From positions 248,001-312,000 of the forward strand of contig NZ_CP071247.1 in NCBI RefSeq assembly GCF_017301335.1: a stretch of 64,000 nucleotides of DNA, in the 5' to 3' direction. The first letter of the stretch is position 1. Every line of letters begins with the position of its first letter. Below, in pieces: positions 35,328 to 44,114 of the stretch. The DNA is from Marinobacter salinisoli. Lineage in GTDB: Bacteria; Pseudomonadota; Gammaproteobacteria; Pseudomonadales; Oleiphilaceae. The notes under the pieces were generated by a model. That model did no database searches. It was not told the origin of the DNA and saw nothing but the letters and a program-made list of their open reading frames with translations. Made by a program: the position numbers and the translations under genes.

Positions 35328-36305
35328 TTAAGAGCAGGAGTAGGAAATGTCGTTCGCTGCGTCGATCTTGCGAATCACATCCCAGTGCTCCTTGTAGGTA
35401 ATCGGAACAAACTGAGCCTCGCCGTTACGAGAGAATTCCTCTTCCAGCGACGTGCCTTCCCAGGGGAAGTTAAGGAATGCCTGCTGGATTTTCTCCTGCA
35501 GTTCCGGCCTCAGATTGTGCGCGACACCATAACTGGTCGTTGGGAAGGTCTGGGATTTGTAGATCGACACAATCTGGTCCTGGCTGACCACATCGCGGGA
35601 CAGCATCCGACCCAGTACTGAATTGGCAACGGCGGCGGCCGGATAGTCCTGGTTGGCGACACCCAGAATGGAGTTGTCGTGCTTACCCGAGTACACCGGC
35701 TCGAAATCCCGCTCCGGCAACATGTCGTAGTCGGCCTTCAGGATGGCGGACGGCGCCTTGAATCCAGAGTTTGAGGTTGGCGACGTAAAGGCCATTTTCT
35801 TGCCTTTGATATCCTTGATGGATTCAATGCCAGAGCCCGGATAGGTGAGGATCTCCATCTCATAGCCGTAGCTGCCATCCTCACCGGCCATCATGGTGAA
35901 CGGGCGATAACCCGCGCAATTGACCGCCAGCGGGTTAGACCCCGTGTTGAAGCCCGCGATGTGCAGGCGGCCAGAACGCATGGCTTCAATTTCGGCAGCA
36001 TTGGATTGCACCGGGAAGAACACAACTTTTTTGCCGGTTTGCTCTTCCAGATAGGTCAGGAAGTCGGCCCAGGCTTCTTTGTACACGGCAGGGTCTTCTA
36101 CCGGGGTGTAGGCAAAAATCAGGGTCTCCGGGTCCAGCCACTGGCCGGCATCGGTTGGCACATCGGCAATCAGGTCGTTGTCTGCGTCGCAGTAGCGCGC
36201 ATCCAACGCCCCCTGGTTCGGGCATGCGGCACTGGCTGCGCTGCTAAACGTTGCAGCCATCCCTGCAAACGCTATGGCTTTGGCAATTGTTTTTATTGTG
36301 TTCAT
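35328..36305 (-). CDS. phnD: PhnD-type phosphonate/phosphite/phosphate binding protein
   Basis: A 325-residue periplasmic protein with a signal peptide (MNTIKTIAKAIAFAGMAATF...ASAAC, cleavage near residue 25). The PhnD fold shows LIFAYTPVEDPAVYKEAWADFLTYLEEQTGKKVVFFPVQSNAAEIEAMRSGRLHIAGFNTG and FTSPTSNSGFKAPSAIL, the latter providing anion-binding Ser/Thr residues. Cys residues after the signal (ACPNQ, RYCD, VNCAG, final SCS) could form disulphides. The ATG at 36305 is chosen; upstream codons precede the signal peptide. Operon order is HAD-phnD-phnC-phnE-phnE. Confidence 0.92.
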   Translation of the reverse strand: MNTIKTIAKAIAFAGMAATFSSAASAACPNQGALDARYCDADNDLIADVPTDAGQWLDPETLIFAYTPVEDPAVYKEAWADFLTYLEEQTGKKVVFFPVQSNAAEIEAMRSGRLHIAGFNTGSNPLAVNCAGYRPFTMMAGEDGSYGYEMEILTYPGSGIESIKDIKGKKMAFTSPTSNSGFKAPSAILKADYDMLPERDFEPVYSGKHDNSILGVANQDYPAAAVANSVLGRMLSRDVVSQDQIVSIYKSQTFPTTSYGVAHNLRPELQEKIQQAFLNFPWEGTSLEEEFSRNGEAQFVPITYKEHWDVIRKIDAANDISYSCS

Positions 36306-36339
36306 CGCGTTTTCCTTCTCGTTCCGTTGCTTGTTGTCG

Positions 36340-37302
36340 TTATATGGAAGGCAGTATGTAGTCCGGTACGATCTCCGATTCAGAAATGTAAGTTGACACA
36401 TCCTGCCCGGCATAGCTGCCGTGATCGGTCACCAGGGCAGTCTTAATCCCGGAGGCGAGCGCCCCGAGAATATCCGTATGCAGGGTATCCCCGAGCATAA
36501 GAATTCGGTCCAGCGATTGGAGTGCGTTCTTTTCCTTAATCTTGGCAATGGCATAACTGAAGGTGTTCTGAAACGGTTTGCCGAAGAATTCGACCGGACA
36601 TTCCGTCTGGTCCAATAACTCATGGGCGTAATAGCCTGGCTCCAGTGAGAAGCAACCTTCCCGCGGAGCGACGAGGTCTGGATTGCCCACATAGACGGGT
36701 TTGGGATTGCGCTTCAGATGCACCAGCAACTCGGCTTGGGCGTCCGCATTCCAGTGAGCCGCGCTCAGGAAGATATAGCCATCCGCCTGCTGGAAACGTT
36801 CGTTTTCGGCAACCGTTTGACGATAATCGCCTTTGCCGGAAATGGATTCGTAACGAAGATTCGCCGGGAAGTCCGCCAGGTTGCAAACGTTGATTACACC
36901 CAAGGATTCGATAGCGGAGTCGGAAAAAATGCCGGAGGTGCTCAGGTTGTGAATCATCACTTCCCGGCTGCTGATGATGTTTTCCGCATCAACGTTGAAA
37001 CCCAGCCGGCGAAATTTGGCAATCAGTGAATCTTTCTCATAGCTGGCCGAGTTCGTGAGGATGTACAGGCGTTTCCCCATCGACTGCAACGCCTCAAATC
37101 GCTGAACCGCCCCGTGGATCGCCTGTTCACCGACATTCAGCACCCCAAAGGCATCGAACACAAACACATCGAAATGGCCAGACAGCGCGTCCAGATCGGG
37201 AACATGCTCAGGCGGTTTTGAGGGACAGGCAGGAATTCGATGAGAGCTTGGCAGGCGCCGACGAATTTGTTCGTATCGCTGAAAAACCGCTCGCGGAGTC
37301 AT
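36340..37302 (-). CDS. HAD-superfamily class IIA hydrolase-like protein
   Basis: A 320-residue HAD protein. Motif I is FVFDAFGVLN (about residues 45-54): the nucleophile Asp is present, but the position two residues on, usually the general acid/base Asp in phosphatases, is Phe. Motif II is LTNSASY, and motifs III/IV are near PVEFFGKPFQ and MLGDTLHTDI. Group IIA enzymes dephosphorylate small phosphoesters, though the altered motif I (compare DxWG in related subfamilies) makes the reaction uncertain. Being first in a PhnDCE operon suggests a link to organophosphorus use. Confidence 0.85.
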   Translation of the reverse strand: MTPRAVFQRYEQIRRRLPSSHRIPACPSKPPEHVPDLDALSGHFDVFVFDAFGVLNVGEQAIHGAVQRFEALQSMGKRLYILTNSASYEKDSLIAKFRRLGFNVDAENIISSREVMIHNLSTSGIFSDSAIESLGVINVCNLADFPANLRYESISGKGDYRQTVAENERFQQADGYIFLSAAHWNADAQAELLVHLKRNPKPVYVGNPDLVAPREGCFSLEPGYYAHELLDQTECPVEFFGKPFQNTFSYAIAKIKEKNALQSLDRILMLGDTLHTDILGALASGIKTALVTDHGSYAGQDVSTYISESEIVPDYILPSI

Positions 37303-37494
37303 AAATTCGCAGCAAACCTTTTTTATTTTTTTCAGACGCTTATCGTCGTTTTTTTGTTATGCCTGGTTGCTCTAACCTTGTATATAAGCTCGTATTAAGA
37401 CGAACGAAAGTCAAGCTGCAAGAGTGAACCGGATCACAACTTACCGCCAACGGATTACACGTGTTCACCCGATAGTGGATACATGCGAAACCGA

Positions 37495-38370
37495 CTACAT
37501 GCGCTTGCCGTTGCGCCAAAAAATGTCCGACTCGGCAAACAGCCTCCTCGCACGCTTGTGGGACGCGATCTGGAGCTTTTTCCGTTTCTTCAAAACACAC
37601 GCCTTCGCGATGTTCCAGTGTCTGACGTCCAGACCAATGACCGATCTCTGCTCTTTCAAATAATCCAGCAACACCGCCTGATCGTTAGCCTGCCCCTGAA
37701 TTTCAGTGACTTCCTGGAGTTCTCGCACCCATTGTTTCAGCCGCTTGCCATACACAGGCCTCAGTGCCCGCGAGCAGTAAAACAGGTCTTTCGAGCGTTT
37801 TCGAAACCGATGAAAATCTTCGATGTCCTCAGACTTACGCGCCTTTTTCTGGGCACGGCGGGCTTTTTTGTAGATCCGCTGGAATTCAGCCGCGAGCTCT
37901 TCCGGTGCGCTCACCAGAGTCCAGTTCTGCACGGCCGTTCGCTGCGCCTCGACCTCCTGAGCCAGGCTCAGAAAAAACCGCTCATCGCCAACCTCGCTCC
38001 GTGCTCGTTTCTTATCGTCGTCCAGAAACCGAGCCACTCGTTTGAACGGCTTGACCTGGAGCTCCGGGCATTGCTCAACCAGCGCCCGCCAGGTTTTCAG
38101 GCGCACGTCCGCGTCGCGGCTATCGCCCAACTTCTGGGCTAACGCACGATAGCGTTTGCGCCAACCGGTATACTCGGCTTCGCCCATCCAGGGTCGAATG
38201 AGTCGCAGCAAAGCCCTGATTTCTTTTGTGCGTTTACGCGCCTCATGCACCCCGGTTTCGGGCTCCCGGGTGGCTTGCAAGAGTGACAAAGCAATGTCTT
38301 CGTGGACGGACTGGATAAGCCGCTTGAGCTGTTTGTTGAAGTTGCCGTCGCGGCTGAGTCGATAGCGCAT
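37495..38370 (-). CDS. CHAD-domain protein (polyphosphate-associated)
   Basis: A 291-residue all-helical basic protein. The CHAD pattern has conserved His and basic residues: GVHEARKRTKEIRALLRLIRPWMG (about 40-62), KLGDSRDADVRL, and the second repeat FHRFRKRSKDLFYCSRALRP (about 185-205). CHAD domains bind inorganic polyphosphate and often accompany CYTH enzymes or phosphate genes. No CYTH domain is present here. ATG 38370 has GGGGAG upstream. It lies 192 bases upstream of the HAD-phnDCE operon in the same orientation but is probably transcribed separately. Confidence 0.9.
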   Translation of the reverse strand: MRYRLSRDGNFNKQLKRLIQSVHEDIALSLLQATREPETGVHEARKRTKEIRALLRLIRPWMGEAEYTGWRKRYRALAQKLGDSRDADVRLKTWRALVEQCPELQVKPFKRVARFLDDDKKRARSEVGDERFFLSLAQEVEAQRTAVQNWTLVSAPEELAAEFQRIYKKARRAQKKARKSEDIEDFHRFRKRSKDLFYCSRALRPVYGKRLKQWVRELQEVTEIQGQANDQAVLLDYLKEQRSVIGLDVRHWNIAKACVLKKRKKLQIASHKRARRLFAESDIFWRNGKRM

Positions 38371-38456
38371 AGCTCCCCCTCGAACGATACTTTCCAGTAT
38401 ATGACACCGGGGGGAGCAACAGGTGAACGCCCCGCTCTCCAGTCTTCCAGCCCAGG

Positions 38457-39295
38457 TCACTGCACGACCAGCTCCGCCCTCCGATTCTGAGCTCGCCCTT
38501 CTGCGGAAGTGTTGCTGCCTTCCGGCGACAAGGATGCAATTCCAAATCCCTGTAAACGGTCACGAGCAATACCGTGGAACGTCACCAGATGATCAACAAC
38601 CGACCGTGCCCGGGACTCGGACAACCGACGGTTGTATTCCAGGTCGCCTGTGTTATCCGTGTGGCCGACAACATAGAGCTTTAAATCCGTGGTGGAGGAC
38701 AGCAATGCCGCCACTTGGCCGAGGGCTGGTTTTGAGTTTTCCAGAATACTGGCACTGTCGTGTTCGAAAATGATCCCTCCCACAATCGCTCGCCCGGTGA
38801 GGTCAAGACGCTGTTTCAGTTCCTTCGACGACAGAACCGACACTTTGTTGTCCAGAGCCCTCTGTTCCAGAACATGGAGCGAGTAAGGTTGGTAGCGGCT
38901 GGAGGTTTCAGGAATAGCTATGCTCACTCGCAATCTGCCATCGCTGCTGGCTGCGGCAAGATACCGAAGGCCCAAAATGCTCTCAACGCGCGGATCAATT
39001 TCACGGTAAACCGGGTAATACCGCAGGCCTCATCCGCACATTCAAAAAGAATCGTGTAACCAGCCCTCTCCAGACTCTGGCGGTAGGATGTTGATAACTC
39101 CAGAGGAGAGACAGCCCGGGGGACCCGATACAGAATCTGAGTCAGTCGACCTTCGTCGTTCTCGAAGTCTGTTTTTGCATCGTCCAGTTCACAACAGGTC
39201 CCCGACATCGGACCTACCAATTGACGATAGCGTTCATGATCCGCCTGCGAGTAGCGATGAATCCAGGCCGAAGGATGGCGGGGAAACAGCGAGGA
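38457..39295 (-). pseudogene. Broken DUF4892/OmpA-type outer-membrane protein gene
   Basis: Two frames together make one protein. From 39295 down to about 39000 one frame reads PSAWIHRYSQADHERYRQLVGPM...RLTQILYRVP...GYTILFECADEACG, like a DUF4892 domain. At about 38998-39002 (AAATTG on the minus strand) homology jumps to the neighbouring frame, reading DPRVESILGLRYLAAASSDG. It continues to an OmpA-like peptidoglycan-binding domain (IIFEHDSASILENSKPAL, VVGHTDNTGD, NRRLSESRARSVVDHL, AEGRAQNRRAEL). A single-base change explains this. A clear signal peptide is also missing upstream. Either a real pseudogene or a sequencing error in a homopolymer. Confidence 0.75.
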
Positions 39296-39347
39296 TCATT
39301 TACCTGCATTCAGCAGGCAAAATTTTCAATGCCTGCAGTCGCCTTCA

Positions 39348-39827
39348 CTAGTCACAGCGATAGGCTGTCTGCGACTCAAAATTTAGATCTATCTGAGTTA
39401 CGCCATTAATACTGTAAAGGCCATCAAGTCCGTCCATTGACGACACAACAACGCCGGGCACGTATTCTCCTGAGGCAAAATAGCTGCAGTACTCTGGGTG
39501 ATTTACCTCTTCAAATTTGATGCCCTTTACCTCGAATTCCGTTTTGTAAAACTCGCATGTTTCCTTGACACCACGCTGTGTTCTCAAGGTGATTGCACAA
39601 TCCGACGTGTCGCCCCTCGCAGGAAATACTCCAAGGGCAACGGTCTCAGGCATCAAAGCGAAGCCTACGGCTTTCTTACTCGGCATTTGCATGCCGGGCT
39701 CTAAATCGGTCACTTTGATCCGTTCAACACCATCCGAACTCAAATACCCCCACTCCGCAAAAGGCTCGCTATAAACCGGGGTCGCAAGCAGGAACGCCAA
39801 AGTAACGGCACTCAGGATTCGCGTCAT
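39348..39827 (-). CDS. Hypothetical periplasmic protein
   Basis: A 159-residue protein with a signal peptide (MTRILSAVTLAFLLATPVYSEPF, cleavage near residue 20). The mature part has four Cys (DCAIT, KETCEF, EYCSYF, YRCD), consistent with two disulphides. I recognise no family. Base composition is lower in GC than surrounding genes, and it sits beside a pseudogene and a gene-poor stretch, suggesting an accessory patch. ATG 39827 follows GGGAAAA. Confidence 0.68.
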   Translation of the reverse strand: MTRILSAVTLAFLLATPVYSEPFAEWGYLSSDGVERIKVTDLEPGMQMPSKKAVGFALMPETVALGVFPARGDTSDCAITLRTQRGVKETCEFYKTEFEVKGIKFEEVNHPEYCSYFASGEYVPGVVVSSMDGLDGLYSINGVTQIDLNFESQTAYRCD

Positions 39828-40326
39828 ACACTTTTCCCATTCAATTTTCTTTTAAGCAAAACCAATCCTTACCTGCCCAGCGCAAGCGGGCACGTCGAGA
39901 CAGACTCTCTGGCAGCAAGTGATATCAGAAAAAATTGGATCAACGCACCTTGGCGATCCTGTTACCAGGCAGATGATTGAGTAAGACAAGCATTTGCTAC
40001 CTCCATGTATGGGGCTCAGCCATCCTTGCTGAGATGGGGCATTATAAAAACAACAACAGCTATGACAAGCGACAGGTTTAGTATTTTCTGGAATTCGGCC
40101 CAAACAAACAAAAAAGCTAAATTTGCACTATTTTTAAATAGTTAAAAGAACAAAAACCAACTAGGGATGGGAATCCAAGCGTAGTCCACGCTAATTTCAG
40201 AATTTCCTCTACCATTCATAAGTCAATTTCTCACAAACCTGTCAGCATAAGAGGACATGGAAAGGCTCCAGCTATCCGCTTCTATATCGACCAGTTGTAT
40301 GCGAGGTTCACCGCCAGGGGTAAAGT
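39828..40326 (-). other. AT-richer gene-poor stretch
   Basis: About 500 bases without a convincing gene. A Cys-rich open frame at 39852-40103 lacks homology, signal peptide and ribosome site. A short inverted repeat, CTCAG/CTGAG, lies near 40015-40033. The low GC compared with neighbours suggests acquired or decayed sequence. Confidence 0.5.
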
Positions 40327-40470
40327 CTACCGCCGCTGCCAGGTTCCATCCGGCTGGCATACCAGGGGCCCGATGACTGTGCCGGTCGGATAGGACTCAC
40401 CGTTGTACATGCAGTCGGCAGCTGCCGCCGATGCGAAAAAGAAGCTGGCTAACAGAATCAGTGTTTTCAT
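40327..40470 (-). CDS. Small secreted protein (47 aa, DUF1496-like)
   Basis: A 47-residue frame: signal peptide MKTLILLASFFFASAAAA, then a mature part of about 29 residues, DCMYNGESYPTGTVIGPL followed by VCQPDGTWQRR. The two Cys could pair. The pattern C-x-YNG-x-x-Y-x-x-G is reminiscent of DUF1496-type small periplasmic proteins, but this is from memory. Its ATG (40468-40470) overlaps the stop of the upstream 290-residue gene as ATGA, strong evidence that it is translated. Confidence 0.78.
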   Translation of the reverse strand: MKTLILLASFFFASAAAADCMYNGESYPTGTVIGPLVCQPDGTWQRR

Positions 40471-41339
40471 TGGTCACCTCCGACGCCATGAAAATTCATG
40501 GAAACGCTTGTTGTGCTGTCATTCACGATTGCTTTGACCTGATACCCCAACGGAACCACGAACATCAGCGCCGACTTGATCTGCCCCGTGTCGTCACCCT
40601 CGCCGTAGAGCTTCTTGGCGGTATTGGTATTGATGGTGATCAGGGGTGCGCTTACCTCTTCCCCCTCCTGGAAGCAGATGAAGGGGTTTCGGGCATACAC
40701 AGAGACCATTCTTTCCGCCACTTCCTTGTTGGCCAGTACCAGGTCATGGCCAATGTACTTGTGCTTGCCGGGCGAGCACACCGAGGCATGGTCATCAGAC
40801 AGGCGTGCTGCGGGCACTACTGCTATTTCAACGGGCAGGCCTATCTGCCTGAAAATCCCTTCCTGGTTCACGGCCGCGTCGCGCAAGCGCACAGCAGCGG
40901 GCGATTTGGGGTCGAGTTTGATGATTTCCAGGGCGGCACTGAGGGTATGGATGTTCCGGTAGGTATGAAACTGATGGTCAAAGGGTCCGGCGCCATCCAC
41001 CAGCAGGCCAATGATTTCTTCTGACACTGCGTCCTGCGGCGAAAGCCGGCGCAAGTAATCGACAAATTCGGTGCTTTTGACGTTGTAGAGGTCGTAATTT
41101 TCCCGCAGCGTCGCCCGCACGATGGCGGCCCGTTTTTCGTCCTCCATCACCTTGTCGATCAGCGTGGTCAGTTCGTATTCCTGCTCACTGAAGTCCAGTT
41201 CGAACGCATTGCCACCCTTGGTGGTCACTTTCAGGCTGCCGGGCACCTGCTGGTTGACGACCATGTAGACAAAAAACGAGGCGAACAGCAGGAACGCCAC
41301 AACGATGATGCTGGTGTTGATTTTTACGCCTTCACTCAC
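40467..41339 (-). CDS. Hypothetical membrane-anchored protein
   Basis: A 290-residue protein from a GTG at 41339 (VSEGVKINTSIIVVAFLLFASFFVYMVVNQQVPGS), with GAGGAGG just upstream. One N-terminal TM segment (about residues 8-27) is followed by a periplasmic domain with no recognised motif. Segments include KVTTKGGNAFELDFSEQEYEL, a central helical region and a possible disulphide (VCSPGKHKY, FICFQEGEE). It is coupled by ATGA overlap to the 47-residue secreted protein, so the two may interact. Function unknown. Confidence 0.75.
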   Translation of the reverse strand: MSEGVKINTSIIVVAFLLFASFFVYMVVNQQVPGSLKVTTKGGNAFELDFSEQEYELTTLIDKVMEDEKRAAIVRATLRENYDLYNVKSTEFVDYLRRLSPQDAVSEEIIGLLVDGAGPFDHQFHTYRNIHTLSAALEIIKLDPKSPAAVRLRDAAVNQEGIFRQIGLPVEIAVVPAARLSDDHASVCSPGKHKYIGHDLVLANKEVAERMVSVYARNPFICFQEGEEVSAPLITINTNTAKKLYGEGDDTGQIKSALMFVVPLGYQVKAIVNDSTTSVSMNFHGVGGDQ

Positions 41340-41536
41340 GAGTCCTCCTCGTGCAGCATCTGGCCTGTCAGAACCGGAGGAACTCCCCAACGACAAGAGC
41401 GAATCTGGTGGAAATCCAGTGCCCTATGGAAGGAATCGGGCGAGGGGAAGGTACGGCAGCTCAATGAAGCCGTCTCGCCGCCAAGCTGCAGTCTTGCTAA
41501 TGATGTCTTGGGTTAATTTAGATCATCCTGCGGGGA

Positions 41537-42445
41537 TCACAAGTTGGCGCGGCCCGCGCTGCTGTTGTCTTTCCAGCGATCGAGCAGGGTATGCAGCACA
41601 GGAAGGTCAAAGTGGCGCTTGGCGGTAATGGCATAAAAGCTTTCCATAACGCCATTCAGAATCGCGTATTTCTGCAAGGTGCCGTTTTTCAGTTCGTCCT
41701 GCACGACGACCTCGGGCACCACCGCAACGCCCCCGGAATCCCGTGCCAGCAGACGCAGCATGGCCATATCGTCTACTTCCGCGTAGGGCTCCACCTCCAC
41801 GCCCAGCTGCTGGCACAGCATGTCGAACTGGCTGCGGATGTTGCTGCTGGGCCCGGGCACCAGCAGGTTTACCCGGGTCAGGTCCTGTGGAAAGCGGAAG
41901 GCCTCACCCTCCGGGCCGGCCGGCCCCACCAGGCAGACATTACGCTGGGCAATGCGCTGGCAGCGCCAGGGGGTGACCGAATCCGTGGTAACCGGCCGGT
42001 TCGACAGAATCAGGTCCAGCCTGTGCACCCTCAACTGTTCCAGCAATTCTTCCTGGCTGGCCGAATGAATAACCAGTTTTACCTGCGCTTCGCCCACCAC
42101 CGGGCGCAGAAAATTTTCCTGAAAGTTGCGTGACAAGGTAGCCACGGCACCGATGCGGAGTCGCTGAACCCGCTGCAGTTTGCCGCTGTCCACGGTGGCC
42201 AGCATTTCGCTGCCCAGGTTGAAAATGCTGTCTGCGTAATCCAGCACCAGATGCCCCATTTCGGTCAGCCGCAGCGCCCGCCCATCCCGGATAAACAGTT
42301 CGTGCCCCAAACGTTCCTCCAGCTTCCGGATCTGTGACGACAACGCGGACTGAGAGACATGCAGCTGCTTGGCCGCCCGGGTCAGGTGCCCTTCTCTGGC
42401 CACCATCCGGAAGTAATACAGGTGGTGAAAGTTCAGGTTTCTCAT
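41537..42445 (-). CDS. LysR-family transcriptional regulator (dab-linked)
   Basis: A 302-residue LysR regulator. The winged helix-turn-helix is at residues 5-62 (FHHLYYFRMVAREGHLTRAAKQLHVSQSALSSQIRKLEERLGHELF), followed by a two-lobed effector domain. The N-terminal HHLYYF resembles the NhaR-type subgroup. It is divergent from dabB-dabA; LysR genes beside DAB operons are known in Halothiobacillus, so it likely controls inorganic-carbon uptake. The shared 115-base intergenic region is very AT-rich near 42475-42500 and probably holds both promoters. Confidence 0.92.
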   Translation of the reverse strand: MRNLNFHHLYYFRMVAREGHLTRAAKQLHVSQSALSSQIRKLEERLGHELFIRDGRALRLTEMGHLVLDYADSIFNLGSEMLATVDSGKLQRVQRLRIGAVATLSRNFQENFLRPVVGEAQVKLVIHSASQEELLEQLRVHRLDLILSNRPVTTDSVTPWRCQRIAQRNVCLVGPAGPEGEAFRFPQDLTRVNLLVPGPSSNIRSQFDMLCQQLGVEVEPYAEVDDMAMLRLLARDSGGVAVVPEVVVQDELKNGTLQKYAILNGVMESFYAITAKRHFDLPVLHTLLDRWKDNSSAGRANL

Positions 42446-42560
42446 CTGGCAATTCTCTTTTTATGAACGATCTATGCATTTATATATATTTTAAAAAACA
42501 AAGAATAGCCATCAGAATAAGAACTGTTCAATCACCACCTTTCCGACGGAAGCAGACCCG

Positions 42561-44114
42561 ATGGACTACCTATCAACTGGATGGCTCTTCCCCGGCGTCT
42601 ATATCGCCGGCTGTTTACTGGCTTTCATCTGCGGGCATGGGCACTGGCGGATAGCCCGGATAACCGCGCAGCTGGGGCTGTTCGCCGCTGTACTGAGCGG
42701 AGCCTGGGCTCTGTTGCCGTTCGACAGCGGCTCTGCCCGCCACGACGCCCTTGGGCTTTCCGTCGCCGTTCTGGTCGCCCTGCTGGGCTGGGTCATTATT
42801 CGTTTCTCCTACCGTTACCTGCAGGGCGAGCCCGGTCAGCCACGGTTCGTGCGCGCGCTCATATTCACCCTGGCCTGTGTCAGTGTACTGGTTAACAGCC
42901 AACACCTTGCCGCCATCGCGCTGGCCTGGTGCGGCACCAGTGTCGGCCTGCATTACCTGCTGACCTTCTATCGGGAACGCAAAGCCGCCCAGATCGTCGC
43001 TCACAAGAAGTTCATCGTCAGCCGCCTGGCGGACCTGTCCCTGCTGATTGCTTTGGCGCTGATTTACGCAAGCACCGGCAGCCTGACCCTGGACACCCTG
43101 AACACGCAGCTGGCCGCCATGGCCGAACTGCCGGCCGAACTGCACATCGCCGCAGCCCTGTTTGCCCTCGCGGCCATTCTCAAGTCCGCCCAGCTGCCGT
43201 TGCATGGCTGGCTGATTCAGGTGATGGAAGCGCCGACACCGGTATCTGCTCTGCTGCACGCCGGCGTGGTGAACATCGGCGGACTGGTATTGATCCGGCT
43301 GGCCGACCTGATCAGCGTTGCGCCGATTGCGCAGTTCATGCTGGTGATTGTCGGTGGCCTGACCGCCCTGCTTGCCGGGCTGGTGGTGATAACGCGCATC
43401 AGCATCAAGGTTCGGCTGGCGTGGTCGACCTGTGCCCAGATGGGATTCATGCTGATGGAAGTCGGGCTGGGGCTATACGAACTGGCGCTGTTGCATCTGG
43501 TTGCCCACTCCCTCTACAAGGCTTATGCCTTCCTGAGTTCCGGCGATACCGTCAATGAAGCGCGTCGGAAAGACCTGTTTACCGGGCTGGGGCAGTCATC
43601 GCACTTGCCCTGGCTGCTGGCCGCGCCACTGGTGACGGCGGCACTGGTTGTCGGCACGGTGACGCTCTGGCAACTGGTGGTGCCGTCCCTGCACATACCG
43701 ACAGCCGCACTGCTGATCGTCACCTTCGGCCTGGCACCGCTGTTCTGGCTGGAATACGGCAACGGCCCGTTCCACCTGTTCCTGGGCGCATTCCGGGTGC
43801 TGGCGCTGACCCAGCTCTACTTCCTCTGGCACCTGGTGTTTGCAGAGCTGACTCCGGCGTCCGCCGAGCCATCGGTGCCGCTGACAGCCTGGGTGCTCGC
43901 AACCATCGGCACCCTCTACGTTGCCCAGACCTGGCTGCGCTGTTTCCCCAACGGCAAATTCGCCGAACGCTTCTACCCCTGGGCGTACTGCGGGTTCTAT
44001 CTGGATGAAACCTTCACCCGACTGACGTTCAAGCTCTGGCCCGCCCGCCTGAGCCCGGTGCAGGCACAAACCTCGTTCAATCGCCATCCGGCACACTTGG
44101 GAGCCACCAAATGA
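42561..44114 (+). CDS. dabB: DabB: NuoL/Mrp-like membrane subunit of the DAB inorganic carbon accumulation complex
   Basis: A 517-residue polytopic protein of the proton-conducting antiporter-like family (Proton_antipo_M). It shows the conserved Lys-bearing helix region HKKFIVSRLADLSLLIALALIYA, KSAQLPLHGWLIQVMEAPTPVSALLHAGVVNIGGLVL (about residues 210-250), and LAWSTCAQMGFMLMEVGLGLYELALLHLVAHSLYKAYAFLSSG. With DabA it forms an energy-coupled CO2-hydrating or bicarbonate-accumulating complex in the inner membrane. It is shorter than NuoL and lacks complex I neighbours. The stop overlaps dabA by ATGA. Confidence 0.93.
   Translation: MDYLSTGWLFPGVYIAGCLLAFICGHGHWRIARITAQLGLFAAVLSGAWALLPFDSGSARHDALGLSVAVLVALLGWVIIRFSYRYLQGEPGQPRFVRALIFTLACVSVLVNSQHLAAIALAWCGTSVGLHYLLTFYRERKAAQIVAHKKFIVSRLADLSLLIALALIYASTGSLTLDTLNTQLAAMAELPAELHIAAALFALAAILKSAQLPLHGWLIQVMEAPTPVSALLHAGVVNIGGLVLIRLADLISVAPIAQFMLVIVGGLTALLAGLVVITRISIKVRLAWSTCAQMGFMLMEVGLGLYELALLHLVAHSLYKAYAFLSSGDTVNEARRKDLFTGLGQSSHLPWLLAAPLVTAALVVGTVTLWQLVVPSLHIPTAALLIVTFGLAPLFWLEYGNGPFHLFLGAFRVLALTQLYFLWHLVFAELTPASAEPSVPLTAWVLATIGTLYVAQTWLRCFPNGKFAERFYPWAYCGFYLDETFTRLTFKLWPARLSPVQAQTSFNRHPAHLGATK

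Noticed and set aside
37303..37494. Possible Pho box upstream of the HAD-phnDCE operon
   Set aside because: TTGACT-like bases are present, but no two 7-mers matching CTGTCAT at the required spacing could be found.
39852..40103. Cys-rich 83-codon frame on the minus strand
   Set aside because: No ribosome site, no signal peptide, no recognisable family, and it lies in an AT-rich gene-poor patch.
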